Shown in pieces: positions 25,409 to 34,518 of a DNA stretch of 63,221 nt (the first letter of the stretch is position 1; every line of letters begins with the position of its first letter). Under the pieces are notes generated by a model. It was not told the origin of the DNA. It worked only from the letters and a program-made list of their open reading frames with translations, and ran no database searches. Position numbers and translations under genes: made by a program. Origin of the DNA: DASUXA01 sp036378155 (lineage in GTDB: Bacteria > Actinomycetota > Actinomycetes > Mycobacteriales > Micromonosporaceae); contig DASUXA010000095.1 in NCBI GenBank assembly GCA_036378155.1, forward strand, positions 1 through 63,221. The letters are read 5' to 3'.

Positions 25409-25729
25409 GTGCCGTACGAACTGCGGTTCGCTCACGCGGCGGCCCAGGCGATCCAGCGACTCATTGATGGCGGACCGGCAACAGCCGGGAAGCTGAAGAA
25501 GGTACGCAAAGCCCTGGGGTTGCTTCAGAAGGACCCCCGTTACCCCGCACTTCACTCACACCTCTACCAGCACTTTCCAGGGCTGGAGAAGGGCAAGGTG
25601 TGGGACTCGTACGTCGAGAACCGCACGCCGGGCGCGTGGCGAATCTACTGGATGTACGGGCCGGACGAGGTCCGCGACGGCAAAGAGACCGCCGTGATCA
25701 CCGTCCTGGTGATCGGACCGCACCTGTAA
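25409..25729 (+). CDS. RelE/ParE-superfamily toxin-like protein
   Basis: 106 residues from GTG 25409. A helical N-terminal half (AHAAAQAIQRLIDGGPATAG, KLKKVRKALGLLQKD) is followed by a beta sheet with WDSYVENRTPGAWRIYW and AVITVLVIGPHL, the layout of a RelE-fold toxin. It is separated from the antitoxin-like gene by 2 bp. The His of the final GPHL could correspond to the C-terminal catalytic residue. The target (mRNA or gyrase) is not apparent. It is followed after 40 bp by a strong hairpin. Confidence 0.78.
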   Translation: MPYELRFAHAAAQAIQRLIDGGPATAGKLKKVRKALGLLQKDPRYPALHSHLYQHFPGLEKGKVWDSYVENRTPGAWRIYWMYGPDEVRDGKETAVITVLVIGPHL

Positions 25730-25769
25730 TCAGGATGCGCGTCGGGTGAGCGCTGTTCGCAAGGCTGAT

Positions 25770-25801
25770 GTGGCGGCGCCCCTAGAAAGGGGCGCCGCCA
25801 C
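25770..25801. terminator. Bidirectional intrinsic-type terminator, 14-bp perfect stem
   Basis: GTGGCGGCGCCCCT (25770-25783), loop AGAA, then its exact complement (25788-25801). It separates the toxin gene (rightward) from fadB (leftward), which converge here. There is no U-tract, as is common in high-GC actinobacteria. Confidence 0.9.
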
Positions 25802-25820
25802 CACAGCACACGGGGCAGCG

Positions 25821-27887
25821 CTAACGCAGGCTCGCCACGCCCCGAGGCAGGAACCGCTGCCCGGTGACCCGCTCCGAAACCCCGGTCCGGTCCAGGTACG
25901 GCGTGATCCCGCCCAGATGGAACGGCCAACCCGCGCCGAGGATCAGGCACAGGTCGACGTCCTGCGGCTCGGCGACCACACCCTCGTCCAGCATCAGCCG
26001 GATCTCCGTCGCCAGGGCGGCGAGCGCCTTCTCGCGTACCTGGTCGGCGGTCAGCGCCGTGTCGCCCGTCTCCAGCAGGTTCGCGATCTCCGGGTTGACC
26101 TGGTCGTCCACCATGACCGGCTGACCGGACTCGGCGATCCGCTTGAGGTTGTCGCTGACCCCGAACCGGTCCGGGAACGCGTGGTGCATCGTCTCGCCGA
26201 CGTGGTACGCCACCGCCGGACCCACCAGTTGCAGCAGCGCCAGCGGTCGCATCGGCAGCCCGAGCGGGTCGAGGGCGCTGTCGGCGACCTCGGGCGGGGT
26301 ACCGGCGTCCACCGCCGCGAAGATCTCGCCGAGGAACCGGGTCAGCAGCCTGTTCACCACGAACGCGGGCGCGTCCTTCACCAGTACACAGGACTTCTTC
26401 AACTGCTTGCCCACCGCGAACGCCGTGGCCAACGTCGCGTCGTCGGTCCGTTCGCCGCGCACGATCTCCAGCAGCGGCAGCACCGCGACCGGGTTGAAGA
26501 AGTGGAAGCCGACCACCCGCTCCGGGTGCTCCAGATCCGCCGCCATCTCCGTCACCGACAGCGACGAGGTGTTGGTCGCCAGGACGCAGTCCTCGCGGAC
26601 GATCTTTTCCAGTTCCGCCCACACCTGCTTCTTGACGCCGAGATCCTCGAAGACCGCCTCGATGACGAAGTCCGCGTCGGCGAACGCGCTCTTGTCCACG
26701 CTGCCCGACACCAGCCCCGTCAACTTCGCCGCCTTGCCCGGATCGAGCCGCTTCTTGGCGACCAGCTTGTCGATCTCGCCCCGCACGTACCCGAGACCCT
26801 TGTCGACGCGCGCCTGGTCCAGGTCGGTGAGCACCACCGGCACCTCCAGCCGCCGCGCGAACAGCAGCGCGAGCTGGCTCGCCATCAGCCCCGCCCCGAC
26901 GATGCCGACCTTGGTCACCTCCCGCGCCAGCCCCGGGCCCGGCGCACCCACCGGTCGCTTCGCGCGCCGCTGTACCAGGTCGAACGCGTACAACCCGCTG
27001 CGCAGCTCCTCGCTCATCACCAGGTCGGCAAGCGCCTCATCCTCGGCGGCGGTACCGTCGGCGAAGCTCGCCGTCTTCGCCAGAGCGAGCAGGTCGAGCG
27101 CCCGGTACGGCGCCGGGGGAGCACCGTGCAGCCGCTCGTCGAGCTGCTGCCTCGCGAACCCGATCACCGCCTCCCACATCTCGCTGCGGTCCACCTCGGG
27201 ACGCTCGACGGTCACCTCGCCGCGTACCACGCCCGCCGCCCACTCCAGCGAGCGCTCCAGGAAGTCGGCGGGCTCGAACAGCGCGTCGACGATGCCCAGC
27301 TCGCGTGCCTGGTGCGGCTTGAGCATCCGGTTCTGCATCAGCGGGTTCTGCACGATCACCTGGGCGGCGTTGACGACGCCGATCAGGTTGGGCAGCAGTT
27401 GGGTGCCGCCCCAGGCCGGTACCAGACCCAGCGACACCTCGGGCAGCGCCAGCGCCGCCGCGCCCCCGGACACCGTCCGGTACCGGCAGTGCAGCGCCAA
27501 CTCCAACCCGCCGCCCATCGCCGCGCCGTTGACGAACGCGAACGTCGGCACGTTGCTGTCCTTCAGCCGACGGAACACCGCGTGCCCCAGCCGCCCGATC
27601 TCCAGCGCCTGCTCCCGGCTGGTGATCAGCGGCATGCCGGTGACGTCCGCGCCCACGCAGAACACGTACGGCTTGCCGGTGACCGCCACGAACGCCGGGT
27701 CGGCCGCGAACGCCTCGTCCAACGCGCTGTTCAGACTCGCCAGCCCGCCCGGCCCGAACGAGTTCGGCTTCTTGTAGTCGAACCCGTTGTCCAGGGTGAT
27801 CAACGCGGCGGGTCGGTCCAGACCGGGTACCGCGACGAACCGCAGCAGCGAGCGGGTCACGACCTCGTTCGGGAACTCCTGGCTCAT
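25821..27887 (-). CDS. fadB: Fatty-acid oxidation complex alpha subunit (enoyl-CoA hydratase / 3-hydroxyacyl-CoA dehydrogenase)
   Basis: Bifunctional enzyme for the two middle steps of beta-oxidation. 688 residues. N-terminal crotonase domain (1-300): oxyanion-hole loops FVAVTGKPYVFCVGADVTG and VNGAAMGGGLELALHC. Dehydrogenase domain: NAD-binding VGIVGAGLMASQLALLFA (about 330), CVLATNTSSLSVTEMA and GFHFFNPVAVLPLLEIV with the catalytic His. C-terminal 3HCDH domains follow. AGGAG precedes ATG 27887. It lies 26 bp downstream of fadA, forming an operon that encodes the alpha4beta4-type trifunctional complex. Confidence 0.96.
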   Translation of the reverse strand: MSQEFPNEVVTRSLLRFVAVPGLDRPAALITLDNGFDYKKPNSFGPGGLASLNSALDEAFAADPAFVAVTGKPYVFCVGADVTGMPLITSREQALEIGRLGHAVFRRLKDSNVPTFAFVNGAAMGGGLELALHCRYRTVSGGAAALALPEVSLGLVPAWGGTQLLPNLIGVVNAAQVIVQNPLMQNRMLKPHQARELGIVDALFEPADFLERSLEWAAGVVRGEVTVERPEVDRSEMWEAVIGFARQQLDERLHGAPPAPYRALDLLALAKTASFADGTAAEDEALADLVMSEELRSGLYAFDLVQRRAKRPVGAPGPGLAREVTKVGIVGAGLMASQLALLFARRLEVPVVLTDLDQARVDKGLGYVRGEIDKLVAKKRLDPGKAAKLTGLVSGSVDKSAFADADFVIEAVFEDLGVKKQVWAELEKIVREDCVLATNTSSLSVTEMAADLEHPERVVGFHFFNPVAVLPLLEIVRGERTDDATLATAFAVGKQLKKSCVLVKDAPAFVVNRLLTRFLGEIFAAVDAGTPPEVADSALDPLGLPMRPLALLQLVGPAVAYHVGETMHHAFPDRFGVSDNLKRIAESGQPVMVDDQVNPEIANLLETGDTALTADQVREKALAALATEIRLMLDEGVVAEPQDVDLCLILGAGWPFHLGGITPYLDRTGVSERVTGQRFLPRGVASLR

Positions 27888-27913
27888 GGCCCCGTCTCCT
27901 TCGCCGTGCCGGC

Positions 27914-29140
27914 TCACTGTCCGTTCTCCTTCGCCGCCTCGCGCGACGTCGTCGCGCCCGACCAGTGCGGGTTCTCCCAGATCACCGTGCCGCCCATGCC
28001 GATGCCGATGCACATCGCGGTCAGCCCGTACCGGACCTCCGGGTGCTCGGCGAACTGGCGCGCGAGCTGGGTCATCAGTCGTACGCCCGACGACGCCAGC
28101 GGGTGCCCCACCGCGATGGCCCCGCCCCACGGGTTGACCCGCTCGTCGTCGTCGGCGATGCCGAAGTGGTCGAGGAACGCGAGCACCTGTACCGCGAACG
28201 CCTCGTTGAGCTCGAACAGCCCGATGTCGTCGATGGTCAGCCCCGCCAGCCGCAGCGCCTTCTCGGTCGACGGGATCGGACCGACCCCCATCACCTCCGG
28301 TTCGACCCCGACGAAGCCGTACGACACCAGCCGCATCGCCACCGGCAGCCCGAGTTCCGTCGCGATGTCCTCGCCCGCCAGCAGGCAGGCGGTCGCCCCG
28401 TCGTTGAGTCCCGCCGCGTTGCCCGCGGTCACCCGCCCGTGCGGGCGGAACGGGGTCTTCAGCGTCGCGAGCTTCTCCATGCTGGTGTCCCGGGGCGCCT
28501 CGTCCACGGTCGCCAGCCCCCAGCCGGTCTCCGGGTCGCGCACCGCCACGGTCACCAGGTCGGGCTGCAGCTTGCCGCTGGCGTACGCCTTGGCGGTCTT
28601 CTGCTGCGACGCCAGCGCGAACCGGTCCGCCCGCTCCTTGGAGACGCCCGGGAGCCGGTCGTGCAGGTTCTCCGCAGTCTGGCCCATGACCAGGGCGGAC
28701 GGGTCGACGAGTTTCTCGGCGATGATCCGTGGGTTCGGGTCGACGCCCTCGCCCATCGGGTGCCGACCCATGTGCTCCACGCCCCCGGCGATCGCCACGT
28801 CGTACGCGCCGATCGCGATTCCACCGGCGACCGTGGTGACCGCGGTCATCGCCCCGGCGCACATCCGGTCGATCGCGTACCCCGGTACCGACTTCGGCAG
28901 CCCGGCGAGCAGGGCGGCGGTACGGCCGATGGTCAGTCCTTGGTCGCCGATCTGGGTGGTGGCGGCGATCGCGACCTCGTCGACGCGCTCGGGCGGCAGT
29001 TGCGGATTGCGCCGCAGCAGTTCGCGGATACACCGGATGACCAGGTCGTCGGCGCGGGTGTTGGCGTACATGCCGCCGGCCTTGCCGAACGGCGTGCGGA
29101 CGCCGTCCACGAAGACGACGTCGCGGACGGTACGGGGCAC
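27914..29140 (-). CDS. fadA: Acetyl-CoA C-acyltransferase (3-ketoacyl-CoA thiolase)
   Basis: Last step of beta-oxidation, releasing acetyl-CoA. 408 residues. The nucleophile Cys is in IDRMCAGAMTAV (about residue 93), the histidine in GGAIAVGHPLASSG, and the second Cys in TAMCIGIGMGGT. GTG 29140 has GGAGGC upstream. First gene of the fadA-fadB operon. On the minus strand TAGCAT (29177-29172) is a good -10 with the transcription start about 25 bp before the gene; an AT-richer TTAGTTACCGACGAGTA immediately upstream may be a TetR-type operator, but I cannot confirm its symmetry. Confidence 0.96.
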   Translation of the reverse strand: MPRTVRDVVFVDGVRTPFGKAGGMYANTRADDLVIRCIRELLRRNPQLPPERVDEVAIAATTQIGDQGLTIGRTAALLAGLPKSVPGYAIDRMCAGAMTAVTTVAGGIAIGAYDVAIAGGVEHMGRHPMGEGVDPNPRIIAEKLVDPSALVMGQTAENLHDRLPGVSKERADRFALASQQKTAKAYASGKLQPDLVTVAVRDPETGWGLATVDEAPRDTSMEKLATLKTPFRPHGRVTAGNAAGLNDGATACLLAGEDIATELGLPVAMRLVSYGFVGVEPEVMGVGPIPSTEKALRLAGLTIDDIGLFELNEAFAVQVLAFLDHFGIADDDERVNPWGGAIAVGHPLASSGVRLMTQLARQFAEHPEVRYGLTAMCIGIGMGGTVIWENPHWSGATTSREAAKENGQ

Positions 29141-29237
29141 GGAAGCCTCCTACGGGTCGGTGACCCCTCGGATGCTACTCGTCGGTAACTAAGCCTTGGT
29201 CGGAACCCCGTGTGGTGCGGCTCACAATGCGTACCTT

Positions 29238-30464
29238 CTAGGACGCGTCCGGCGTCTCGGGCTCGATCAGCGCCTCGGTGAGATCCGCGCCGGTCAGCCC
29301 GATCTGCCAGGGTCGCGCACCCAGCCCCGCCAGCGCCGCCCCCACCGACTCCACGGTCAACGGCTCCGGCGGAGTCCACGCCAGCCGACGCACGGTGTCC
29401 GGCGACAACAGGTTCTCCGGCGGCAACGTCAACCGCTCGGCGGTACCGGTCACCACGGCGCGACAGCGCGCCAGCCGCGCCGCCGCGACCGGATCGCGCT
29501 CCGCCCAGCGGTGCGGCGGCGGAGGACCGTCGCTCGGCTGGGTCACCGGCAGCGCGTCCTCGGGCAGGGCACGCGCCTCGTTCAGCGCGTCCAGCCAGAC
29601 ATTCGCCAGCCGCCGTACCGAACGCCCGCCGAACCCCGGCAGCGCCACCAGTTCCCGCTCGTCCTTCGGGTCCGCCTGGGCGGCCGCCACCAGCGCGGAA
29701 TCCGGCAGCACCCGGCCCGGAGCCGAGTCCCGGCGGGCTGCGACCGCGTCCCGCGCGTACCACAGCGCACGCAGCCGCGCCAGCGCCCGAGCACCGCGCA
29801 CGCGGTGGATGCCGGAGGTACGCCGCCACGGGTCGGCCCGCGGGCGTGGCGGGCGGGCACCCCAGGCGACCAGCGCCGCGAACTCCTCCGCCGCCCATTC
29901 CGCCTTGCCCTGCCGCTCCAGTTCGTCGGCGAGCAGGTCGCGCAGGGCGACCAGCAGTTCCACGTCCAGCGCCGCGTACGTCAGCCAGGCGCGAGGCAGC
30001 GGTCGGGTCGACCAGTCGGCAGCCGAGTGGTGCTTCTCCAAGGTCAGACCGAGCAGTTGCTCGGTCAGCGCGGCGAGTCCGACGCGTTCGAATCCGCACA
30101 GCCGGGCGGCGAGTTCCGTGTCGAACAACCGGGTCGGTAGCAGGTTCAACTCCGCCAGGCAGGGCAGATCCTGACTGGCGGCGTGCAGTACCCATTCCGC
30201 GTCGGCGATCGCCGACGCCAGCGGACTGAAATCGTCGATCCCCAGCGGGTCGACGAGCGCGGTGCCCGCCCCTTCGCGGCGCAGTTGTACCAGGTAGGCG
30301 CGGCTGGTGTACCGGTAGCCCGAGGCGCGCTCGGCGTCGACCGCGACCGGGCCCGTCCCGGCGGCGAACCGCTGCGCGACCCGGACGAGTTCAGCCTGGG
30401 TGGCCACCGGCTCCGGCGTGCCTTCCCGGGGAGCGGTGAGCGGAACAGCCGGTTCGTCGGTCAC
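29238..30464 (-). CDS. HRDC-domain ribonuclease D
   Basis: DEDDy 3'-5' exoribonuclease expected to trim stable RNA precursors. 408 residues from GTG 30464. Exo I VAVDAERASG, Exo II LHAASQDLPCL and Exo III LTYAALDVELL (Tyr and Asp conserved) are all present in the N-terminal 200 residues. An HRDC domain (ELVALPGFGGRSVRRLANVW) follows, then a C-terminal extension. A GTG three codons earlier (30473) is an alternative start; a TACCGT hexamer overlapping it would make 30464 a leaderless start. Located next to fadAB and DUF3000, as in mycobacteria near dxs. Confidence 0.9.
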   Translation of the reverse strand: MTDEPAVPLTAPREGTPEPVATQAELVRVAQRFAAGTGPVAVDAERASGYRYTSRAYLVQLRREGAGTALVDPLGIDDFSPLASAIADAEWVLHAASQDLPCLAELNLLPTRLFDTELAARLCGFERVGLAALTEQLLGLTLEKHHSAADWSTRPLPRAWLTYAALDVELLVALRDLLADELERQGKAEWAAEEFAALVAWGARPPRPRADPWRRTSGIHRVRGARALARLRALWYARDAVAARRDSAPGRVLPDSALVAAAQADPKDERELVALPGFGGRSVRRLANVWLDALNEARALPEDALPVTQPSDGPPPPHRWAERDPVAAARLARCRAVVTGTAERLTLPPENLLSPDTVRRLAWTPPEPLTVESVGAALAGLGARPWQIGLTGADLTEALIEPETPDAS

Positions 30465-30685
30465 GCCGACCACGGTACGTGGCTTCGCCGCTGTGATGTC
30501 GCCCGCAGGGGCTGCCGGCGTCGCGTGTCACGCCTGGTGACCCGTCCGCGACCGTCCTGATCGCTCGTTGAACGGGTGAGACAGGCCGGCATCGAGGCGG
30601 TACGGTCCTGTTCGCTGCGTCGAGCATCGATACCCGCTTGCCCCACCCCGATACCGTGGGCACGCGGCTGAACGGGGAAGGCGAC

Positions 30686-31789
30686 ATGACGACTGGTTAC
30701 GACGGGATACCTGACGGTGCGCCGCGCCCCGCGACGGGCGGCGAGGCGCCCGCCCCGCTGCCGCCCCGCATCCAGCCGTCGTACCAGCAGGCCGCGGCCC
30801 CGCCCGTCGCGCCCGCCACCTGGCCGGCGCCGACCTGGCCCGCGCCGCCCGTCAACCCGTACCCGCACGTTGCCGCGAGTTCCGCCCCGGTCACGGGGGA
30901 GGCATCCGCGGCGACCGCGCCGGTGCCCGCCAGCGCGATTCCCCTGACCGCTCCGCCGGCAGGCGGTCCGCTGCCGCCGGTCGGGCCGGCGATCGGTTTC
31001 GCCCAGCCCCGGCGCGGTGCCGCTCGTGCCGCCCTGATCCTCGCGGTCGTGCTGTTCGTCGTCGCCGTCGCACAGACCGTCATGCTGGTCCGGTTGGACC
31101 ACCGTCTCGCCGTAGCCGACCGGCGCAACGCCGCGCAGCAGCAGGAGGTCGGGAAGCAACTCGACACCCTGGGCAAACGCACGACGGCGCTGGAGAAGCG
31201 GGTGGGCGGGGCGTTCGACCCGGCTGCGGTCGCCGCCGACGTGCAGCCCAGCGTGTTCCGGGTGGAGGCGGGCGACTTCACCGGTACCGCGTTCGCCGTC
31301 GCCGCCGCCTCCGGCGGCGGCACCCGGCTGATCACCAACTTCCATGTGGTCGACCAGGTGTACACGGCGGGCAAGCGGGACGTGGCGCTGGTCCGCAAGA
31401 ACCTTCGCTTCCCGGCGACCATCGTCAAGGTCGACAAGGCCAACGACCTGGCCGTGCTGTCGTCCAAGGAGAACTTCCCGAAACTGACGGTCGCCTCGGA
31501 GACCGTGCAGCCCGGTGAGCCGATCGTGGTCATCGGCGCGCCGCTCGGACTGGAGGGTTCCGTCACCACCGGCGTGGTGAGCGCGTTGCGCACAGACATA
31601 CCAGGCGAGAACGGTCGCACGGTCATCCAGTTCGACGCCGCGATCAACCCCGGCAACTCCGGGGGTCCGGTGGTCAACGGCAAACGTGAAGTCGTCGGCG
31701 TCGCGTCCGCGAAGGCGCGCGACGCCGAAGGGATCGGGCTCGCCATCCCGATCGCGGTCGCCTGCCGGTCGTTCAGCGGCCTGTGCTGA
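30686..31789 (+). CDS. Membrane-anchored trypsin-like (S1C/HtrA-type) serine protease without PDZ
   Basis: 367 residues. Residues 1-110 are Pro/Ala-rich and cytoplasmic. One transmembrane helix (about 115-137, AALILAVVLFVVAVAQTVML) is followed by a coiled coil (about 140-180) and a trypsin-like domain. The catalytic triad is visible: His in TNFHVVD, Asp in KANDLAVL, Ser in NPGNSGGPVV. No PDZ domain follows; the protein ends just after IGLAIPIAVA. It should act as an envelope quality-control or signalling protease. GGGGAAGG precedes ATG 30686. The next gene shares its N-terminal architecture. Confidence 0.9.
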   Translation: MTTGYDGIPDGAPRPATGGEAPAPLPPRIQPSYQQAAAPPVAPATWPAPTWPAPPVNPYPHVAASSAPVTGEASAATAPVPASAIPLTAPPAGGPLPPVGPAIGFAQPRRGAARAALILAVVLFVVAVAQTVMLVRLDHRLAVADRRNAAQQQEVGKQLDTLGKRTTALEKRVGGAFDPAAVAADVQPSVFRVEAGDFTGTAFAVAAASGGGTRLITNFHVVDQVYTAGKRDVALVRKNLRFPATIVKVDKANDLAVLSSKENFPKLTVASETVQPGEPIVVIGAPLGLEGSVTTGVVSALRTDIPGENGRTVIQFDAAINPGNSGGPVVNGKREVVGVASAKARDAEGIGLAIPIAVACRSFSGLC

Positions 31790-31876
31790 CCCGACCCAAC
31801 CGCGGGTCCCGGAACGACCGGGCGCCCGTCAAACGACTCCCCGCCGTACGTGTCGGGGAGCGAACGTGGAGGAAAC

Positions 31877-32692
31877 ATGTCGTACCCGCCGAGCGCGCCG
31901 GGCGGGGCGTACCCCTCTGAGGGCCCGTCCCACCCGTCGTTCGAAGCACCCACCCAGTCGTACCCGGCGGCTGGGCCCGGATCCCCGAACCCAGCCGGTC
32001 CGCCGCCCGCCGCGACGCAGCCGTTGCCGCCCACCGGTCCGAGCCAGTCCACCACCCGACCGCTTCCGCCGACCGGCGGGACCATGCCCGGCTACCCGGT
32101 ACCGGGCGCCCCCACCGCTCCGGTGAGCGGACCCGGCTACCCGACGGCGCCGGTCAGCGTCGCGGGCTACCCGCCCGTCAGCGGCGCGGGCTACCCGCCG
32201 GTCAGCGGCACCGGGTACCCCGGCGCGCCGGTCATGGCGCCCACCTCGGCGATGCCGACCCTGGACGCGCCGTCGGGGACAGCCGCCCGGCGGCGTCCGG
32301 TGGTACCGGTACTGGCCGCGCTGAGCGCCCTGTTCTTCCTGGCCACCGCGGTACTGACCGGCCTGTACCTGAGCAAGTCCAGCGACTACACGCGCACCAA
32401 GGCGAAGGTCGCCGCCCAGCAGAAGACGATCTCGGATCAGAACACCAAGATCGACAACCTGAACAGCGACCTGCAGTCGACCAAGGACCAGCTCACCAAG
32501 ACCCAGCAGGACCTGACCGGTACCAAGAACACCGCCGACGAACTGCAGCACGAGAAGGACGTCATCTCCAACTGCCTGAACCTGCTCGGCGAGGCAGGCG
32601 CGGCGGCGGAGCGCGGCGACCGGACGACCTACAACGCCAAGATGAAGGAAGCCGACAAGGTCTGCGACGAGGCGGACAAGTACCTCAACTGA
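31877..32692 (+). CDS. Pro/Gly/Tyr-rich membrane protein with extracytoplasmic coiled coil
   Basis: 271 residues, no known family. Residues 1-125 are low complexity with repeated GYPPVSG/GYPTAPVS motifs (cytoplasmic). A transmembrane helix lies at about 139-162, then a long coiled coil (about 165-225: KVAAQQKTISDQNTKIDNL and similar heptads). A short C-terminal domain with two cysteines (NCLNLLGEAG ... VCDEADKYLN) follows. The layout (disordered tail, TM helix, coiled coil, small domain) copies that of the protease encoded 87 bp upstream. They may work as partners at the envelope; that is inference. GGAGGAAAC precedes ATG 31877. Confidence 0.75.
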   Translation: MSYPPSAPGGAYPSEGPSHPSFEAPTQSYPAAGPGSPNPAGPPPAATQPLPPTGPSQSTTRPLPPTGGTMPGYPVPGAPTAPVSGPGYPTAPVSVAGYPPVSGAGYPPVSGTGYPGAPVMAPTSAMPTLDAPSGTAARRRPVVPVLAALSALFFLATAVLTGLYLSKSSDYTRTKAKVAAQQKTISDQNTKIDNLNSDLQSTKDQLTKTQQDLTGTKNTADELQHEKDVISNCLNLLGEAGAAAERGDRTTYNAKMKEADKVCDEADKYLN

Positions 32693-32720
32693 CCGTCGTT
32701 CGGGTCGGTCGCCGGTCGGA

Positions 32721-33293
32721 TCAGGTCGGCGCCGGCCCGAACCGTTCGCCGAGCGCCGTGATCCCCGGCGGCGGCAGCCCGGCGGCGGAGGCGAGCAGCG
32801 TGTACCACGCCTCGGCGTGGCTGGTCAGGTCGCCGCCCAGCGGCGTCCAGGAGGCCCGGATCTCCACGTCGGCGGCGACCGGGGTGTCAGCGAGCGCACC
32901 GAACCGGCTCGACGTGGTCTGGGTGACCGTACCGCCGATCGCGGTGTGCGCCGCCTCGCGTGAATCCAGCGCCTCCACCAGCCAACTCCACGCCACGCTC
33001 GGCAGCAGCGGATCGACCGCCAACTCCGCCTCGAGGTCGGCGGTGACGTAGCTGACCAGACGGGTGGTACCCGACCAGGCGTCGTGTCCGGCGGGATCGT
33101 GCAGCAGGATCAGGCGCCCGGTCGCCACCTCGTCGTCCTGGCGTAGCACGGCGGCGCCGAGCGCGTACGCGTACGGGGCCAGTCGTTGCGGCGCGGGCAG
33201 GTCCTCGATCACGATCTCGGATCGCGGTCGTACGGCCTTGAGTTGGTCGACGGCGCGCGCGAACGACGTGGGAAGCACTGTCGAGGGCGCCAT
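32721..33293 (-). CDS. DUF3000 family protein
   Basis: 190 residues, cytoplasmic, actinobacteria-specific family of unknown function. It contains RPRSEIVIEDLPAPQRLAPY near the N-terminus and AWSWLVEALDSREAAHTAIGG with SSRFGALAD and ASWTPLGGDLTSHAEAW towards the C-terminus, all typical. It lies between RNase D and hemE, a position kept in many actinobacteria including M. tuberculosis, which supports the call more than any motif does. ATG 33293 has no SD; a -10 hexamer ends 6 nt upstream. Confidence 0.88.
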   Translation of the reverse strand: MAPSTVLPTSFARAVDQLKAVRPRSEIVIEDLPAPQRLAPYAYALGAAVLRQDDEVATGRLILLHDPAGHDAWSGTTRLVSYVTADLEAELAVDPLLPSVAWSWLVEALDSREAAHTAIGGTVTQTTSSRFGALADTPVAADVEIRASWTPLGGDLTSHAEAWYTLLASAAGLPPPGITALGERFGPAPT

Positions 33294-33299
33294 ACGCCG

Positions 33300-33305
33300 A
33301 GCCTA
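33300..33305 (-). promoter_or_regulatory. -10 hexamer for leaderless DUF3000 mRNA
   Basis: Minus-strand TAGGCT ends 6 nt before ATG 33293, with no Shine-Dalgarno between. This fits a leaderless transcript. Confidence 0.5.
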
Positions 33306-33412
33306 GGGCGAACCGAGGTCAACGCAGGCCGCGGCGCGCCGAGCAGCCGGTACGGCTTGTGCCACGACCGCGCCGATCGCGACGCGGCGCGAGCGTGCGA
33401 CCATGGTGCGCG

Positions 33413-34474
33413 ATGAGCACGACGGCCTCCGAGCCGCGCCGGGCAGCCGCGGCCGACTCCGCTTTCGTACGTGCGTGCCGGGGCGAGCCGGCGGGGCACA
33501 CCCCGGTCTGGTTCATGCGCCAGGCGGGTCGGGCGCTGCCCGAGTACCGCAGGGTCCGCGAGGGCGTGCCGATGTTGGAGGCGTGCCGCCGACCCGACCT
33601 GATCACCGAGATCACCCTTCAACCGGTACGCCGGCTCGGCGTGGACGCCGCGATCCTGTTCAGCGACATCGTGGTACCGGTGGCCGCCGCCGGAGTGGAC
33701 CTGGACATCGTGCCCGGCGTCGGTCCGGTGGTCGCGCACCCGGTCGCGACCGCCGACGACGTGTCCGGCATCCGCATCCTCGAGCCGGGCGACGTCGCGT
33801 TCCTCGACGAGGCGGTACGAGCCCTGGTCGGCGAACTCGGCGGCACACCGCTCATCGGGTTCGCCGGGGCGCCGTTCACGCTCGCCAGCTACCTCGTCGA
33901 AGGCGGCCCGTCGCGTACCCACGCGAAGACGAAGGCGCTGATGTACGGCGCGCCGGACCTGTGGCACGCGTTGTGCGGTCGGCTCGCCGAGATCACGCTG
34001 ACGTTCCTGCGGGTACAGGTCGCCGCCGGCGCGAGCGCCGTGCAGTTGTTCGACTCGTGGGCCGGGGCGCTGTCCGAGCCCGACTACCGGCGGTACGTGC
34101 TGCCCCACTCGGCGACCGTGCTCGGCGGGCTCGCCGACGCGGGCGTGCCGCGCATCCACTTCGGCGTCGGTACCGGTCACCTGCTGCCCGCCATGGCGGA
34201 GGCGGGGGCGGACGTGGTGGGCGTGGACTGGCGTACCCCGATGGACGTCGCGGCGCGGCTGGTCGGCCCGGACCGGTCCGTGCAGGGCAACCTCGACCCG
34301 TGCGCGCTGTTCGCGCCGTGGGAGGTGCTGGAACCGATGGTGCGTGCCGTGCTCGACGAGGGCCGGGCGGCTCGTGGGCACGTGTTCAACCTGGGTCACG
34401 GGGTACTGCCGGAAACCGACCCGGACGTGCTGCGCCGCGTCGTCGACCTGGTACACGCCGCCTCGGCGCGCTGA
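33413..34474 (+). CDS. hemE: Uroporphyrinogen III decarboxylase
   Basis: Removes the four acetate carboxyls of uroporphyrinogen III to give coproporphyrinogen III. 353 residues. Signatures: PVWFMRQAGRALPEYR near residue 30 and GFAGAPFTLASYLVEGG (about 155-171); the catalytic Asp is in AILFSDIVVP. ATG 33413 is chosen because family members start close to the PVWFMRQAGR motif; the upstream frame is Arg-rich shadow. The SD is weak. It precedes cgoX and chdC on the same strand, with a HEAT-repeat gene on the other strand in between, so the pathway HemE to CgoX to ChdC is encoded here. Confidence 0.96.
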   Translation: MSTTASEPRRAAAADSAFVRACRGEPAGHTPVWFMRQAGRALPEYRRVREGVPMLEACRRPDLITEITLQPVRRLGVDAAILFSDIVVPVAAAGVDLDIVPGVGPVVAHPVATADDVSGIRILEPGDVAFLDEAVRALVGELGGTPLIGFAGAPFTLASYLVEGGPSRTHAKTKALMYGAPDLWHALCGRLAEITLTFLRVQVAAGASAVQLFDSWAGALSEPDYRRYVLPHSATVLGGLADAGVPRIHFGVGTGHLLPAMAEAGADVVGVDWRTPMDVAARLVGPDRSVQGNLDPCALFAPWEVLEPMVRAVLDEGRAARGHVFNLGHGVLPETDPDVLRRVVDLVHAASAR

Positions 34475-34518
34475 CCGCTCGCCGAGGTGTCCGATGCGCC
34501 GCTCGCGGCGCAGCCGTC

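Noticed and set aside
29141..29237. Leaderless transcription and a defined FadR-type palindrome for fadA
   Set aside because: A GGAGG Shine-Dalgarno precedes the start, and the candidate operator sequence is not clearly symmetric.
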